DNA from: Calcarisporiella thermophila CBS 279.70
Lineage: Eukaryota; Calcarisporiellomycota
Direction: 5' to 3'
NCBI RefSeq assembly: GCF_041956535.1
Contig: NW_027192201.1
Coordinates: forward strand, 346,060-410,059
DNA length: 64,000 nt
Part shown: positions 44,924-57,770 of the stretch, piece after piece
How the letters are laid out: each line of letters starts with the position of its first letter
How positions within the stretch are numbered: the first letter of the stretch is position 1
Made by a program: the position numbers and the translations under genes
Notes under the pieces: model-generated
Seen by the model: the letters and a program-made list of their open reading frames with translations, nothing else
The model's database searches: none
What the model was told of the DNA's origin: nothing

Positions 44924-45596
44924 ATGCCTCGTTATAGGTCCAATTCTCGTTCATCTTCTCCACGTCGCCATCGGTCTCGATCTTTCTCGCGTTCACCTTC
45001 TCGCTCTTTCTCGCGCTCCAGATCTCCACCCCCTAAAAGTAGCAAAATATACGTTGATAATTTGACGCGAAATGTTACACGCGAACATCTGGAAGAGATC
45101 TTCGGACGATATGGGAGAATAATAGATATAGACTTACCAATGAATAGAACCTGTAATAACCCAATTCTTTTCGTATTTTGCTAATGATAACACTAAAATT
45201 AAATCATTTTTTTAACCAATAGTGGGATCAAATCGCGGTTTTGCCATTATTGAATTTGATAATCGAAGTGGAGCTGAGAATGCTATTCATTGTATGGATA
45301 AAGGTCAGCTTGATGGAGAAACGCTTGCATGTGAAATTCACGCCCCAGCCCCTCGTGTTATTGGACGTAGTAAACGTTCAAAATATGACAGCTACGTACC
45401 ACGACGTCGTTCTCCATCTCCTCGTCGGAGGAGGTCATTTCACTCACGGAGTAGAAGTAGGAGTCGATCGTACTCACCAGAGGAATATAGAGGAAGAAAA
45501 AGGAATAGAAGTAGGAGCTATAGTAATAGCAGGAGCAAGAGTTATAGCGATAGTAGGAGTAGGAGCTATAGTAGGAGTAGAAGTTGGAGCGACTAA
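44924..45596 (+). CDS. RNPS1-like SR protein with one RRM
   Basis: Two exons (44924-45152, 45223-45596) give 200 residues. Arg/Ser-rich segments flank a single RRM at about 40-118: KSSKIYVDNLTRNVTREHLE, EIFGRYGRIIDIDLPMNRT, then after the splice GSNRGFAIIEFDNRSGAENA and IHCMDKGQLDGETLACEI. The C-terminal 70 residues are RS/RSRS repeats. The RNP motifs and the MDxGQLDG phrase point to the RNPS1/SR45 group, which belongs to the ASAP/PSAP complexes of the exon junction and couples splicing to mRNA fate. It is shorter than animal RNPS1. SR proteins with one RRM are diverse, so the assignment is likely rather than certain. Confidence 0.85.
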
Positions 45597-46076
45597 AATA
45601 ATTTTTCTCTTGCACTTTTTATTCTCGAAAGCAAAATATTGAATATATTAATAGCAGAAATATTAAAGATCCGATGTTTTACAATCTTTAGTAAGAAAGG
45701 TCAAAAAACACGCATTAATAATTAGTGACATTCCATTCGATAGAGAAAATTAGGAAGGTGACTCTTTCAATATCTGAGAAAAATAGAATAAATATAATAC
45801 AGGAAGAACAAAAGAAAAAAACGCATAATAATATATAAGAAATATCCATTCTTTTTAAATTAATGGAGAAATATATTAAGAGAGAAAGGATAAATATGCA
45901 CTAATATTATAGCTTTTTCTTTTACAACATATATCCTTTTCGGGGTCTCTCCAGAAAATATAGCTTCAATTTTTCAAAAACAAAAGAGTAAAGGAACAAA
46001 TAGCAGAAAGAAAATGAAATAAGAATCAAGTGGGAGAAATAATATATATAAATAAAATATAAAATAAACAGTCTGT
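45597..46076. other. convergent intergenic region
   Basis: Very AT-rich 3' flanks of the SR and bHLH genes. Nothing recognised. Confidence 0.6.
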
Positions 46077-47404
46077 TTACCCGGACGTTGATGTGGAGGC
46101 ATTCGACTGTGCAGCCAATTGTCGCTTAAGCGATTCGATCTCTCTAGCCATTTCATCTTGCCCAACTTTTAATTTGTTAATATATTCGACCGCTACATAA
46201 AAAGAAACGTATTAGAAATGAATCTAACTGTGTAAACGGGTAACTGCTTGCCTTTACTCAGAATTTCCCATTTAGAAGTCTTCATATTTCGATCCAAAGG
46301 AAGTGTATGCCGTAACTCATCAAAGAGATCTTTCATCTAACCATTAAATAAACAAAATCTGGTATTTAAAATCTTGGCTAATATAGATATTACTTTTATA
46401 AGTTTACCTCTTTCCTTCGTTTTCTTTCTGCCAACTTATGCGAGATTCTTAACTCGGGAGAACGAGAATATGGAGTTTCCAGTCGATGTGGATGCTCATC
46501 TGCAAAACCTCCACTTATATATCTTCCTTCAACTCCAGGCATCGTTGGCATAGATGCACGCCGAGGTATAGACGGTGTATCTCCACCAAAAAGAGAAGCC
46601 CGTCTGTGTTCAAGATGAGGAGGAAGTAAAGGTTCTCTAACATTCGATTGGGAAAGATATTGGGTAGGTGGAGGCTGCAAACGAGGTGGACTGGAAGGAG
46701 CAGATTGTGAATCGAAAAATGGGCGAAATTGTGTGTATGGCGGGCGTAATTGTGTAGAACTACCCGAAAAGCCTATCGGTTGCTGATGTGAGGAGAGTAG
46801 ATGTTCTGTTGATGATAAAGTGGGTGCATTTGGAGGCTGATTTGGAATCTCAGCAATAGAATGTCGACGACCAACTGCTGGCTCAACTAAGGGAGGAGCG
46901 CAGAGACGAGCGATGCTAGAGGGTGGTGAGGATGATGTAGAAGAGCCATTGGAAGCGTAAGAGCTACGGCGTTCAACAACGGCGGGAGCATTTGGGATCG
47001 TGGTACTAGAATAACCGTCTACGTGGCGAGCATCTAGCGGAGTGAGTGCTGAGGAATGTGCAGCGGGATCAGTTATAGAGCCACGCCGAGGATAGATGTC
47101 CGGATCGAGGGCCGGAAGGACACGAACAGGAGGAACTGTTTCTGTAAAATGAATCAAAAAGGGATGAGAAAAATTGATTAATGTTGGATATTAAAGTATT
47201 GATTATTCAAGAATCGCCAATAAAACAATCACCTGGTGGAATGCGAGGGAGCATTAAAGAGGGGTCATTACTTTGCGAAGGGTGGACCGTTGCAGTTACG
47301 ACAGATGATGCATAAGAAGGAATTGAAGGATGAAGCGGATGTTCGTTATAAATATTCGTTCGAGGCGCATGTTCTGGTGGTCTCTGATCCATGTAGATCG
47401 ACAT
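46077..47404 (-). CDS. bHLH transcription factor
   Basis: Four exons (47404-47233, 47141-46408, 46336-46252, 46192-46077) give 368 residues. Residues 1-285 are Pro/Ser-rich and disordered, with several RRxS or RRAS phosphorylation-like sites. The C-terminal bHLH starts at about 286: ELRISHKLAERKRRKE is the basic region with His, Glu and Arg placed for E-box contact. Then MKDLFDELRHTLPLDRNMKT forms helix 1 and the loop, and SKWEILSKAVEYINKLKVGQ forms helix 2. A coiled-coil extension to about residue 360 suggests dimerisation. The last intron has a GC donor (AAAG|GCAAGC): a GT donor three codons earlier would remove the conserved SKA. Targets are unknown. Confidence 0.9.
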
Positions 47405-47758
47405 TAATAAAAATAAAAAGATTGAGCTTAGATGTTATTGAGAGAAACCAATTATCACAAATGCAATTATGTCGGCAATATATAAGTAAGGGTTGCAAAG
47501 TCCACAAAAGATTTATTAATCTTGAAGGGGAACTTTATAAGTTATAATAAAAATTCGTACTCTCCAAAATACTTGTAATACCTAGTAAATAAACAAAAAT
47601 TAGGTTTAAGATGGACTAAAGAATAACGGAAATTTCGGGAATGAAAAAAAGTATCCATTTGTTTGCTAGCGGATAAACTGTTGTCGAGGCCTTTTTTTTG
47701 GTTATATTCAACTTCAATACATGATTTGAAATAATGTTTGCTAATTGCATACGGGTTC
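47405..47758. other. intergenic region
   Basis: Upstream of the bHLH gene and downstream of the phosphatase gene. Nothing recognised. Confidence 0.55.
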
Positions 47759-49232
47759 TTAGGCAACAAAAGCCGAAGGATATAGTTCGAATACTAAAAG
47801 TAGCGACGAAAAATGCGAGATATGAGATATATTTACAGTTCTTGGAACAATCACAAAAAGTATTGGATTTCCTATAGGATAAAGAGAAATGTTAGATAAC
47901 TTAAAAAAATATGAATTCAGTATTCCTCTTCCTGCCTTATTCTCGCCAAGCTGTTGGCTTGGCCCGTCATGCTCATTTTCAGGTGCAGCATCAAACACGT
48001 TGAAGTGTCGCTCCCCATTTTCTCCAACCTCAAGTATAGATGCTTTATTTCCACACCGATAACAGTAATTAGGCGCAGACCATACAGTTGATAAGGATCT
48101 GTCATACAATTCCTATGAAAATTTTAGCCTAAGAGATAGTCAACCAAATATTTATAAGCTTACTTGGTATCCCTCCATACATAATTGGTGTGCACGGAGA
48201 ATGTGCTGAATATTATTAGTTTGAAGAAATTTTTTCACAACCATACCTCCGAATGTAAACCCTGCTCCCCTAATTATTTACCGTACAGATCTATCAAAAA
48301 GTGTAAAGCTTTTTAATTAAGTCATTTTTTATTCTTACCTGGGTGAGAACTGGAATTCATCTTTTGCTTCATCAGGATCTGACCATACTAAATCTGCCAT
48401 TGGACCTTCATGAGGTATTTCTACAGAAATTGCAAAAAATTGAGATAAACCATAATAAACATATCTGATTATGATAACTACCTCTAAATCGATCAATAAG
48501 TTTTATTTGATCAATGCAGTGAATGTAAGGAGAGAGGCCTAAAAAGATAGTAATTGTTAGCGTTGGTTTTAAAACAATTAAATGTACTATATAATTGTAC
48601 CCCCATGGACACAAAATATTGAGTTATCAATCACGACGGATAGCGTAAGAAAATCGAATAAATCCGTAAAATATTGCCATACATTAACCGACCCATACTT
48701 GCGCATACACTCGGTATAGAATCCGTATGTCTAAATTTAGACCACATCATTTAGTTTTATTCATGTCCTTCATTGAAGCTATTGTGCACTCACCTGAGTA
48801 ACCGCCCGCGATTCATGATTTCCTCGCACTAGATATACACGATTTGGATATCTTAATTTTAAGCATGTCAATAGTGAAATAGTTTCCACACTAAAGAGTC
48901 CCCGATCCACATAATCTCCAAGAAACAGATAATTGGTTGAGGGACAGAAACCGCCAATGCGAAATATTTCGATTAAATCATAAAACTGACTATTATTGGT
49001 CATATTCGAATTATATGCGAGATTTAAGACTATTGGGCTATATGAGCAGTGTAGTGAAATGTGCATACCCATGGATGTCTCCAACTACTGTAACCGGTGC
49101 CTTGATGTGCACGACATTACTTTCATGCATAAGCAGCTCCTTTGTCCTTTCACAAATATCCCGCACAGTCGCCTCTGAAAGTAGCTTCTTCTGGTATAAT
49201 TGCTCGATGCACACGTCCAGATCTAACACCAT
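47759..49232 (-). CDS. PPG1: PP2A-like serine/threonine phosphatase catalytic subunit, Ppg1 type
   Basis: Seven exons (49232-49069, 48989-48794, 48730-48601, 48538-48482, 48420-48339, 48269-48164,48112-47759) give 362 residues, near yeast Ppg1 (368). All PPP motifs are intact: [18 protein letters not shown] (GDxHG), [18 protein letters not shown] (GDxVDRG), [18 protein letters not shown] (GNHE), FCVHGGLSP, and [14 protein letters not shown] with [32 protein letters not shown] and the N-terminal LDVCIEQLY fit the Ppg1 group rather than PP2A itself. Ppg1 works in the STRIPAK-like Far complex in yeast. The family usually ends in YFL; here SYFF is followed by about 36 hydrophobic residues, which may be real or due to a run of seven Ts. 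Confidence 0.9.
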
Positions 49233-49515
49233 CTTTAAGCTGATCGCCAATTTCGCGTTTCTCCTTTCTGAGAGGTGGTGTCCAGGGAATGTGACGGCAC
49301 AATCGGAGGTTGAAATTTTCAACGTCACATGCTAATGGCCAATCAACGATAAAGCACTCCTGCTCGAGAAATAAGGTAAGTTTCTGGTTTTTTGTGCATC
49401 CTCCATTTATTTAAAGACAGGTATTGTTCTCTCCCTTAACTATCTTCTAATTAGCTTGAAGAGTCTTTTTTTTTTCATGCACTTTTGTTTCATTGTGCTC
49501 TTGTAATAGCTCACA

Positions 49516-50908
49516 ATGGATTCTGATGAAGTCGCTGCTGTAAGTTTTTCTCTTTTCAATTTATCATTTTACATATGTCAATTGCACCTGTCATATCCAC
49601 AAAAATATATACTTTAAAATGCGTTTAGGATGTTGTATGAGGGTTGGAACAATATTTCTGATAAACGAGAAATCTCAAGTTTTAAAGTTGAGCTATATTC
49701 TTTGTTAACTCAAAACTATTTCAAATATCTATAGCTCGTTATTGACAATGGTTCCGGTATGTGCAAGGCTGGCTTCGCCGGCGACGACGCACCACGTACA
49801 GTAAATATTTTAGCTTAAGACGGCGGAGAAGAAGCTCCTATAATCCTCTGAATTTTTTGTACTCTTTTAGGTTTTCCCGTCTATAGTAGGATCTCCCCGA
49901 CATCAAGGTATGATGGTCGGTATGGGACAAAAGGATTTCTATGTTGGCGACGAAGCTCAATCAAGGCGCGGTATTCTTACCCTACGTTACCCAATTGAAC
50001 ACGGCATTGTAACAAACTGGGATGACATGGAAAGAATTTGGCATCACACTTTATATAATGAACTGCGTGTCGCATCCGAAGAGCATCCTGTACTTCTTAC
50101 AGAGGCCCCGCTTAACCCTAAATCGAACCGGGAGAAGATGACTCAAATTATGTTTGAGACCTTCAATGCACCAGCTTTCTATGTTGCAATTCAGGCAGTT
50201 TTATCACTGTACTCCTCAGGAAGAACGACCGGAGTAGTTCTTGATTCTGGAGATGGTGTAACACACACCGTACCAATTTATGAGGGCTATTCATTACCGC
50301 ATGCAATTCTTCGCATTGATCTGGCTGGTCGCGATCTGACTGATCATCTTGCCAGACTTTTGACGGAGCGGGGGCATTCGTTTACAACGACTGCAGAATA
50401 CGAAATAGTGCGTGATATCAAAGAGAGGTTATGTTATGTGGCTTTGGATTACAACAAAGAGTTGAACTGTGTTCAACCATCTGCTACCGAAAAATCCTAT
50501 GAACTTCCGGACGGCCAAATGATCGTAATAGGCAGCGAGCGCTTCCGTGCCCCCGAAGCTTTGTTCCAACCGTCTCTAATCGGACTTGAGAGTATGGGTA
50601 TACATGAAACCACCTTTTACTCAATCATGAAGTGCGATGTCGACATCCGGAAAGATCTATACGGAAATGTTGTATTGTCAGGTGGAACAACTATGTATCC
50701 TGGCATTGCTGACCGCATGTTCAAGGAGATAAATTCTCTTGCTCCGTCTTCAATGAAAGTCAAGATTGTCGCACCTCCAGAGCGGAAATACTCGGTGTGG
50801 ATTGGGGGCTCCATCTTAGCTTCACTATCCACCTTCCAGCAAATATGGATCACGAAGAATGAATATGTTGAATATGGGCCAAGTGTGGTTCATCGCAAAT
50901 GCTTTTAA
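49516..50908 (+). CDS. actin (divergent sequence)
   Basis: Three exons (49516-49539, 49735-49800, 49871-50908) give 375 residues, the standard length. All actin blocks are present: [100 protein letters not shown] and C-terminal VVHRKCF. It departs from conventional fungal actin at sites that are normally fixed: [72 protein letters not shown]. Nucleotide-binding loops are intact, so it should polymerise or at least bind ATP. It may be a second actin paralogue. Introns follow codons 8 and 30. Confidence 0.95.
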
Positions 50909-51178
50909 AGATTTTTTTAGCTATATTAATATTTTTGGTTGAGAAGTAAGTGAAGGGGATCAAAATTATCTCTATTTCTTTTTTTTTTTTGCATTACGCT
51001 AATACCTTTTGTATAGGAAAAATATATTCGGTATTTTATTTTAAGAGAAACCTAAGATTAATTGTACAGTATACCTAAAACAATCCAGGATGTTGTTTAT
51101 CGTCTGTGACTGTTTTCTCGTACATTATTTCATTTTAAACTTGCTAATTCTTATTCTGGAATTACATATCAAAAAACC

Positions 51179-52580
51179 ATGTCAAATCTTTTTGAGGTTC
51201 CAGGGTGGGAAGTCCCTAATTCTATTACTAGTGCTGCGAAACCTGTGAGCAATCGTGAGAGGAAACGGCAGCGAATTGTTGAAAAAGTTCTCACTGGTGA
51301 AAGACCGTTTTTGAACGAAAAGCAAGAGAAAGATACATCAAAGGAGAAAAAGGAGGGAAAAAGAAAAGTTGATCACAAAAAACCGACGAAGAAAAAAAGA
51401 AAGAGAGCAAAATCGATTCAGAGCACGAATGAAGATGAGGCCGAGAGTATAATGGAGGATACGTTTGAGGAAGAAAATATAGAGAAGAGTGAAAAGAAAA
51501 AGAAGAAAAAGAAAACAAATAAACCTAACGGCTCTAATGAGGTAATCCCTATGGATAAGGAAAAAGTAAGGATTTTATAGTGCTTTGTTTAGAACAAACT
51601 AATGATTACGTTCATTTCTTAGACACATTCGATAGTAGAGGAAGAGGAATCAGAAAAAGGAGAGATCGATGAAACAGAAAATGCAGCGTCTTTGAAAAAT
51701 AGTAAAAAGGCATCGGTGAGCGGCCATATTACAACACTTTTAATTTATTATTATCTTTACTGATTTTAATCTAGGAGAGTAAGGTACTCACTCCTCTCCA
51801 ACAAGCAATGAAAAAGCGACTTCAGGGATCCAAATTTAGGTGGATAAATGAGAAGCTCTACACCACTTCGAGTCGAGAGGCTGTCAAACTCTTCCAAAAA
51901 AATCCAGAAATGTTTGAAGAAGTAAATTATTTTCAGTTTAGTGCAATTACCCTATATTTGCCTCACTCTTTTATTTGATCATCAGTACCATAAAGGATTC
52001 AGGTCTCAAGTTGAAAGCTGGCCCGTTAATCCCGTCGATTCCCTTATCTCTTACCTCAATACCCGACCCAAAGAATTGATTGTTGCTGATCTCGGGTGTG
52101 GAGATGCTAAAATCGCGGAACATGCACACAACCATGTTCTTTCTTTCGATCTTGTGGCAAAGAACGAGCGCGTTGTAGCCTGTGATATTGCCAAGGTATA
52201 GATGAGCATTATATTGCACCATTTCACAGAATATTTATCATATTATCGCTTAGGTCCCTCTCCCGAACGAATTCGTTGATATTGCTATATTTTGTCTGTC
52301 ACTCATGGGTGTTAACTTCATGGATTTCATACGCGAGGCACACCGCATTCTTAAGCTTGGAGGCGAGCTGCGAATTGCTGAAGTCGTGAGCCGGTTCGAA
52401 GATGTTGAAGGATTCGTCGAAACACTTGAGACAATCGGATTCGAACATAAGGAAACCGACGCATCGAATAAGATGTTTATTGTGTTTAGCTTTAAAAAGG
52501 TTGGGGCGCAGCAAAGCAAAAGGAAGCCAACAATTGTAAAAGAAGCAGTCTTAAAGCCATGTGTTTATAAGAAGAGATGA
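51179..52580 (+). CDS. RRP8: Rrp8-like nucleolar rRNA methyltransferase
   Basis: Five exons (51179-51565, 51623-51715, 51775-51921, 51986-52195, 52254-52580) give 387 residues. Residues 1-160 are Lys/Glu-rich with nucleolar-type basic runs. From about 160 the Rrp8 domain is unmistakable: LTPLQQAMKKRLQGSKFRWI, NEKLYTTSSREAVKLFQKNP, YHKGFRSQVESWPVNPVDSL. The SAM-binding motif VADLGCGDAKIAEHAHNHVL comes next, then PNEFVDIAIFCLSLMGVNFM and AHRILKLGGELRIAEVVSRF. Rrp8 makes m1A in 25S rRNA in yeast. All motifs are intact. It starts about 270 bases after actin on the same strand. Confidence 0.93.
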
Positions 52581-52829
52581 TTGGATATTGGATTTTTGCC
52601 ACCGAATTTCATGTCATTGCTTGTTCTCTAAAACCCATATTCTGTTTTCGTATATAATTCAATTTATTCTCGAATACTTATCTTTTTTTTTTTTCATTAA
52701 TGGATTTTAGAGCTTCTACATTGCGTTGTATATTTCTGACGATAGCCGATCAGCTGTTTATTTTTTACCTTAATTGAAAAAGAAAGGAGTGATTACTCGA
52801 GCATATAAAAATAGTTCGTACGGGTGTTA

Positions 52830-53712
52830 ATGTTTGATTTTGAACGCCAAGTCTCTACAAGTCAAATCGTTCCCTCTTCGCAGCGCATTTCTCCTAATTA
52901 TCCTCAGATTAAGTTTAATCAGTTTGATACTTTTGCTCATCCTAGCTGCAATGAATTTAATTCAAAACTAGACAAAGGAACATTTAACAATCCAAAAATT
53001 GAAAGAAGTTTTGAGATTCGCCACTCAACTTGTTGCATTTCCCCCTACTCTAATTACGGATTTACAACACCAGAATCACAGGGACATCTTCAATATTATC
53101 AGTCGATATCTAACCTGAATTTTCGAACGGAGCTTAGCGTACGACGACTTTTAGAACTGAACTCGACGAATGAAGAAAATGAACCCGTTGTTATATTTGG
53201 TAGAGGAAAAGAGTTAAATAGTGTTTTGGATCATATGTAGTTTATTTAATGTACCTTTTCTTTAGCACATATTGTTGCAATCTATCCCCCTAAACATCAA
53301 AATTCATTCGAATTTGAGCTTAGCGACCTCGCACCTGCTTGCCCATCACTACGCTGTCATGTTTATCATAATAATGCGCAACTACTACGTAAAGAATTTG
53401 GCTTATATAAGCCGCCAGATTTACCAGTACGTGTTGTGGGCATCCTATGCAAAGATAAAGTACTTCGAAGTAATGAAATAAGACGGTAGGTAGGAATCCC
53501 TGTACACATTCTATTCATCTAAATTCCCTGGCGTATATATATATAGAGCAAAACCATTTGAAAAAGAATCGTTGCAGAGAGTAATAGACCAAGAACTAAT
53601 AGCGACAAGCCAATCAGCTAGGTATTCAAAAGTAGATATGAAAGAGGTTGAAGGCGAGGACGAATTTGAGATTGAACGGGAAAAAGAATGGCAGCTTTCA
53701 TATAATTTGTAA
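52830..53712 (+). CDS. hypothetical protein, 258 aa
   Basis: Three exons (52830-53220, 53266-53485, 53547-53712) join in frame. I recognise no family. The first ~130 residues are polar and rich in Ser, Asn, Phe and Tyr, with NFRTELSVRRLLELNSTNEE the most structured part. Residues about 130-215 look folded (HIVAIYPPKHQNSFEFELSD, LRKEFGLYKPPDLPVRVVGI). The C-terminus is acidic and helical (DMKEVEGEDEFEIEREKEWQ). There is no signal peptide or membrane helix. ATG 52830 is the first ATG of the frame. The middle splice restores a continuous frame and the introns are ordinary, so the gene is probably real. Confidence 0.6.
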
Positions 53713-53884
53713 ACATATCGATCCATCGCTTAAGAAAATCACTGAAATGTGGATAGAGGCTTTCTCCACATTTTTCGAGAATTAATCTACAATTTTTTGC
53801 CCAAATATTAACAGCTTTAGTATTTTTCTATATGAGATCAATCGAGACAAATTTATTAGACTATAAATGTATAGCTAAAAAAAT

Positions 53885-54866
53885 CTAATTAATCTCTTTG
53901 TATGGATATTCTAAAGTGCAATCCTTCCGTCTCCATAGTTTTTTTCTCTTTTTTGTGGTAACGTGTTCAGCCCAAACCTCTACACACTGTTCCTTTTTGA
54001 ATTTGCGTATGAAAGATGGATCCCTAATATATCTGGCAGTTAGAGTTGTTCTTCAAAAGGGTACAAATAAGAAGACTCACCATAGCTCACTTGCAATACC
54101 CAGATCCTTACAGCAACGCATTAGTGCATTACTTTTACACCCCTCTGCTGCAGTAGGAAGCCCCGATGGCTCAAAATAATCTTGCTCGCCGCGCGCTATG
54201 GATACAAATCGGCCATGGCACAAAAGTGCGTATTCCCGGGAAATATTTTTCGGGGTTACTGAGTGATCTCCTCGCGGTACCAAGCCCCATCCGCCAGGTC
54301 CAAAAGCGCGATTTAGAATTCGACGGTATTTAATTTCAGGGAGGTAGAGTAGGCCGTCTAAAATATATAAAATAACTTAATACCATTTCGCACAAGTACA
54401 TACTTTTAGTAGTATCATATACCTGGCTTGATCTCTACATCTTCTGGATTTACCGGCTCCATGAGAACATTTGCAACTTCGGATGGAAAAGGCTTAACAG
54501 AAATTCCATAGAAGGAATTGGACCAATCTTTTTGTTCGAAATTCAATGTCCCAAGTTCTGTGGAGGCAGGGAAAACTGTATCAGTATTATTGTCTGGATT
54601 GAGTTGATTTGATGTAGGAGAGGAATCAGAGGAGGAATTAGGCACGTTGGATTTGGATAAAATGCTATTTGAATTTGAATTGGACTCGGTGGAAGAGTTA
54701 GACGGTTTTGCGACGGTAGAAGAGGTGAGCTGTGCGCGAGACTAAATTGAAAACATAAGAGTATTTTCAAGGTAAAAATGAAATTTCATAATTGGTATAC
54801 CTGAAAAAAACGTATAGGTAGCGGCATCAGCCGTTTACTTAAGCGATTTAGTACTGAAGGCTGCAT
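53885..54866 (-). CDS. MGM101: mitochondrial genome maintenance protein MGM101
   Basis: Four exons (54866-54801, 54741-54423, 54357-54081, 54023-53885) give 266 residues (yeast: 269). The N-terminus ([20 protein letters not shown]) is a mitochondrial presequence, followed by a Ser/Asn-rich linker to about residue 95. The Rad52-like DNA-annealing domain is complete: [93 protein letters not shown], then [14 protein letters not shown]. Mgm101 anneals single-stranded DNA in recombination-dependent repair of mitochondrial DNA. The TG|G splice within the ASELW block is conserved in coding sense and supports the last exon. Confidence 0.95.
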
Positions 54867-55212
54867 AACAAAATGGATGTTGACATAAAAGTTCTCTGTT
54901 ATCATTAATGTGGTCAAGACGATATTATAATGATATTGTGACTGTAAAAATCAGAAAATCTGATGTAATATGCACTGCATTCGAGTATATCGAGGAATTC
55001 GTACAGTTATTTTTCATCTATTTCCGATCGGTCGAGGCAAGCTCCTTAAGTATATCTATCAGGGGTAAAGGTGGACTTATTGACGCGCGAATAGGAAATT
55101 CAGTTTTCTGTTAAACAAAGTGGGCTATATTGAAAATTCCAGTAGATTAAAAGTCTTCCCCAGCAATCAAACTTAAAGAGGTCTTTGAGAAACATACAAA
55201 GTGACAATCATT
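54867..55212. other. divergent intergenic region between MGM101 and ARF6
   Basis: About 350 bases carrying both upstream regions. No other feature recognised. Confidence 0.6.
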
Positions 55213-55944
<732 letters not shown>

Positions 55945-56529
55945 CTGCTAATCCCGAATATCTATTTTCCTCCTTATATATTCTTGTGGATGACCAGTTC
56001 ACGGTCTGTCGCCCCAAGATGAGAAATTGATTCATTTTCTTTTTACTATCTCAAGTTTTTTTCTACTACACTTTCATCTGTCAACATTATCTATTATCCT
56101 CTTTCTAATTTCTAATGCTTTATTACTTTTAACAACTGGTATTTCACTTTAGTATTTCTTAAAGAAACTCCTTTCATCGTTGGAATAATTTATTTTGTAA
56201 CGAAATACATCCAAAAAAAGCAACATGGGAGAATATATTAAAATACAACGACAATTTAAATCCGCCAAATGAATCATCTTTAGTACAACAGGAAATAAAT
56301 ATATTAAATAGTAAAAGCACGTAGCAGTGGGTAGGGAGTGAAAGAGGAAGGATAAAAAGAGAAGAAAGAGCAGAGGGGTACGTAGAGCGAGATGAGTAAT
56401 GTAGGGGTAATAAAAAGTTGAAGACTAAGTATACTTTTAAAAGAGCGATGGTCCGCAAGAAAATAATGCCAGAATGTAAAAGAAATTTGGGAGATGGAAA
56501 TAAGTGAACTTCTCTTCAGCTGTTTAATT
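55945..56529. other. convergent intergenic region
   Basis: 3' flanks of ARF6 and the type I membrane protein gene. Nothing recognised. Confidence 0.6.
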
Positions 56530-57770
56530 TCAATCAGTTCTCCATAGTTCCCTATTTCCCACATTTTCCACTGGCTGTTCATCTCTTTTTTGCTCATCCA
56601 TACCAAAAGCATCATTATCCTCTTCGACATCACATTTTTCTTTATCCTCCCAAGTGGGGCGTCGCATTTGTTGCCGAAATGCCTCTGCAATTAGTCGCGC
56701 ATCTAACGCGCTCAAAACTCGATTTGGCGTTGCTAAATCATCAGCTCGATCTTCAAGTCCATCACCATGCTGCTTCCCTGGTACATTGAAAACAGCATCT
56801 GTCCGTCCGTCAAAAGAATATCCATTTCCAGTAGATTTGGAAATGGGCGAATAATCAGAATCTTCATGCAGAAGATAGCCCTGAGATAAACCCCTAGGAG
56901 CACCCGAAATATCCGAAGACAGAGAAAGATGCCTGTCCCGCCTGATTCGTCGTAGAAGTAAAATGATTACCACCAATGTCGCAATTAAACAAGCTGCAGC
57001 ACCTGCGATTGTACCAACCATCCACGGCTCAAGAACATCATTTTTTGCAGCTGTGCGCGACTCTGAATTGTTTGATGTATTATTAGACGAATTATTGGAG
57101 GATGGCGACTCTGTTACAGTGATGGTAGGCTGCTGAGAATTGCTAACTGTCACTGTGACTGGAATATGAACTGATGTTATGAGCACTTTAGTTACTGGTT
57201 GCTGCAAGGTATTTGAAATAAAGAATGTCGGCCCATTATCTAATTGATGTTGACTGTCTAAATCGGGAATCGACAGCCTCCATACAAATTTTCTGGTAGC
57301 CGACACATTAGGTCTTATAACCGGCACCCAATCTGATGAGACATGCACATCTAGTGTTCCGTTATTACTAGTATCCCAGTCCTTCACTAGTTTAAATGTG
57401 TCTGCGGATAGGAGCTGAATCTTAACTTGCAGAGCATGCGAAATCCATGGATTACGATTATTCCATACAAATTGGTTAAATTTATCAGCCTCCCAAGTAT
57501 CATTCTCTTTTGGGAAACAAAAAATGTCAGTTGCAAGATCCTTACAAGCGGTATCATTTGCTATTTGAATTTATAAAAACATAAGAAAAAAATGTCAGCT
57601 ACCATGAGAATATACAAAAATATAATTTAAACGCGTTAAATCTATTCACCTTGACGAATATATAGACGGTCATTCTGATAAGCCATCGAGAAAGTGGATG
57701 TAAAAAAAGAGTAGAGAAAGAGCAAGATGATGAATGAACAAAATCTCCACTCGAAGTATAATCTGAACAT
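56530..57770 (-). CDS. type I membrane protein with signal peptide and disordered cytosolic tail
   Basis: Two exons (57770-57650, 57560-56530) give 383 residues. Residues 1-30 (FCSFIILLFLYSFFTSTFS) are a signal peptide. The ectodomain (about 31-210) has two cysteines (CKDLATDIFC), a beta-rich body (WNNRNPWISHALQVKIQLLS, RKFVWRLSIPDLDS) and a Ser/Asn-rich stalk with many N-glycosylation sequons. One TM helix follows at about 222-245 (TIAGAAACLIATLVVIILLL) with RRIRR as the stop-transfer signal. The cytosolic tail is about 135 residues, acidic and disordered. The layout resembles fungal wall-stress sensors and DUF7137-type proteins, but I cannot name a family. Confidence 0.78.
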
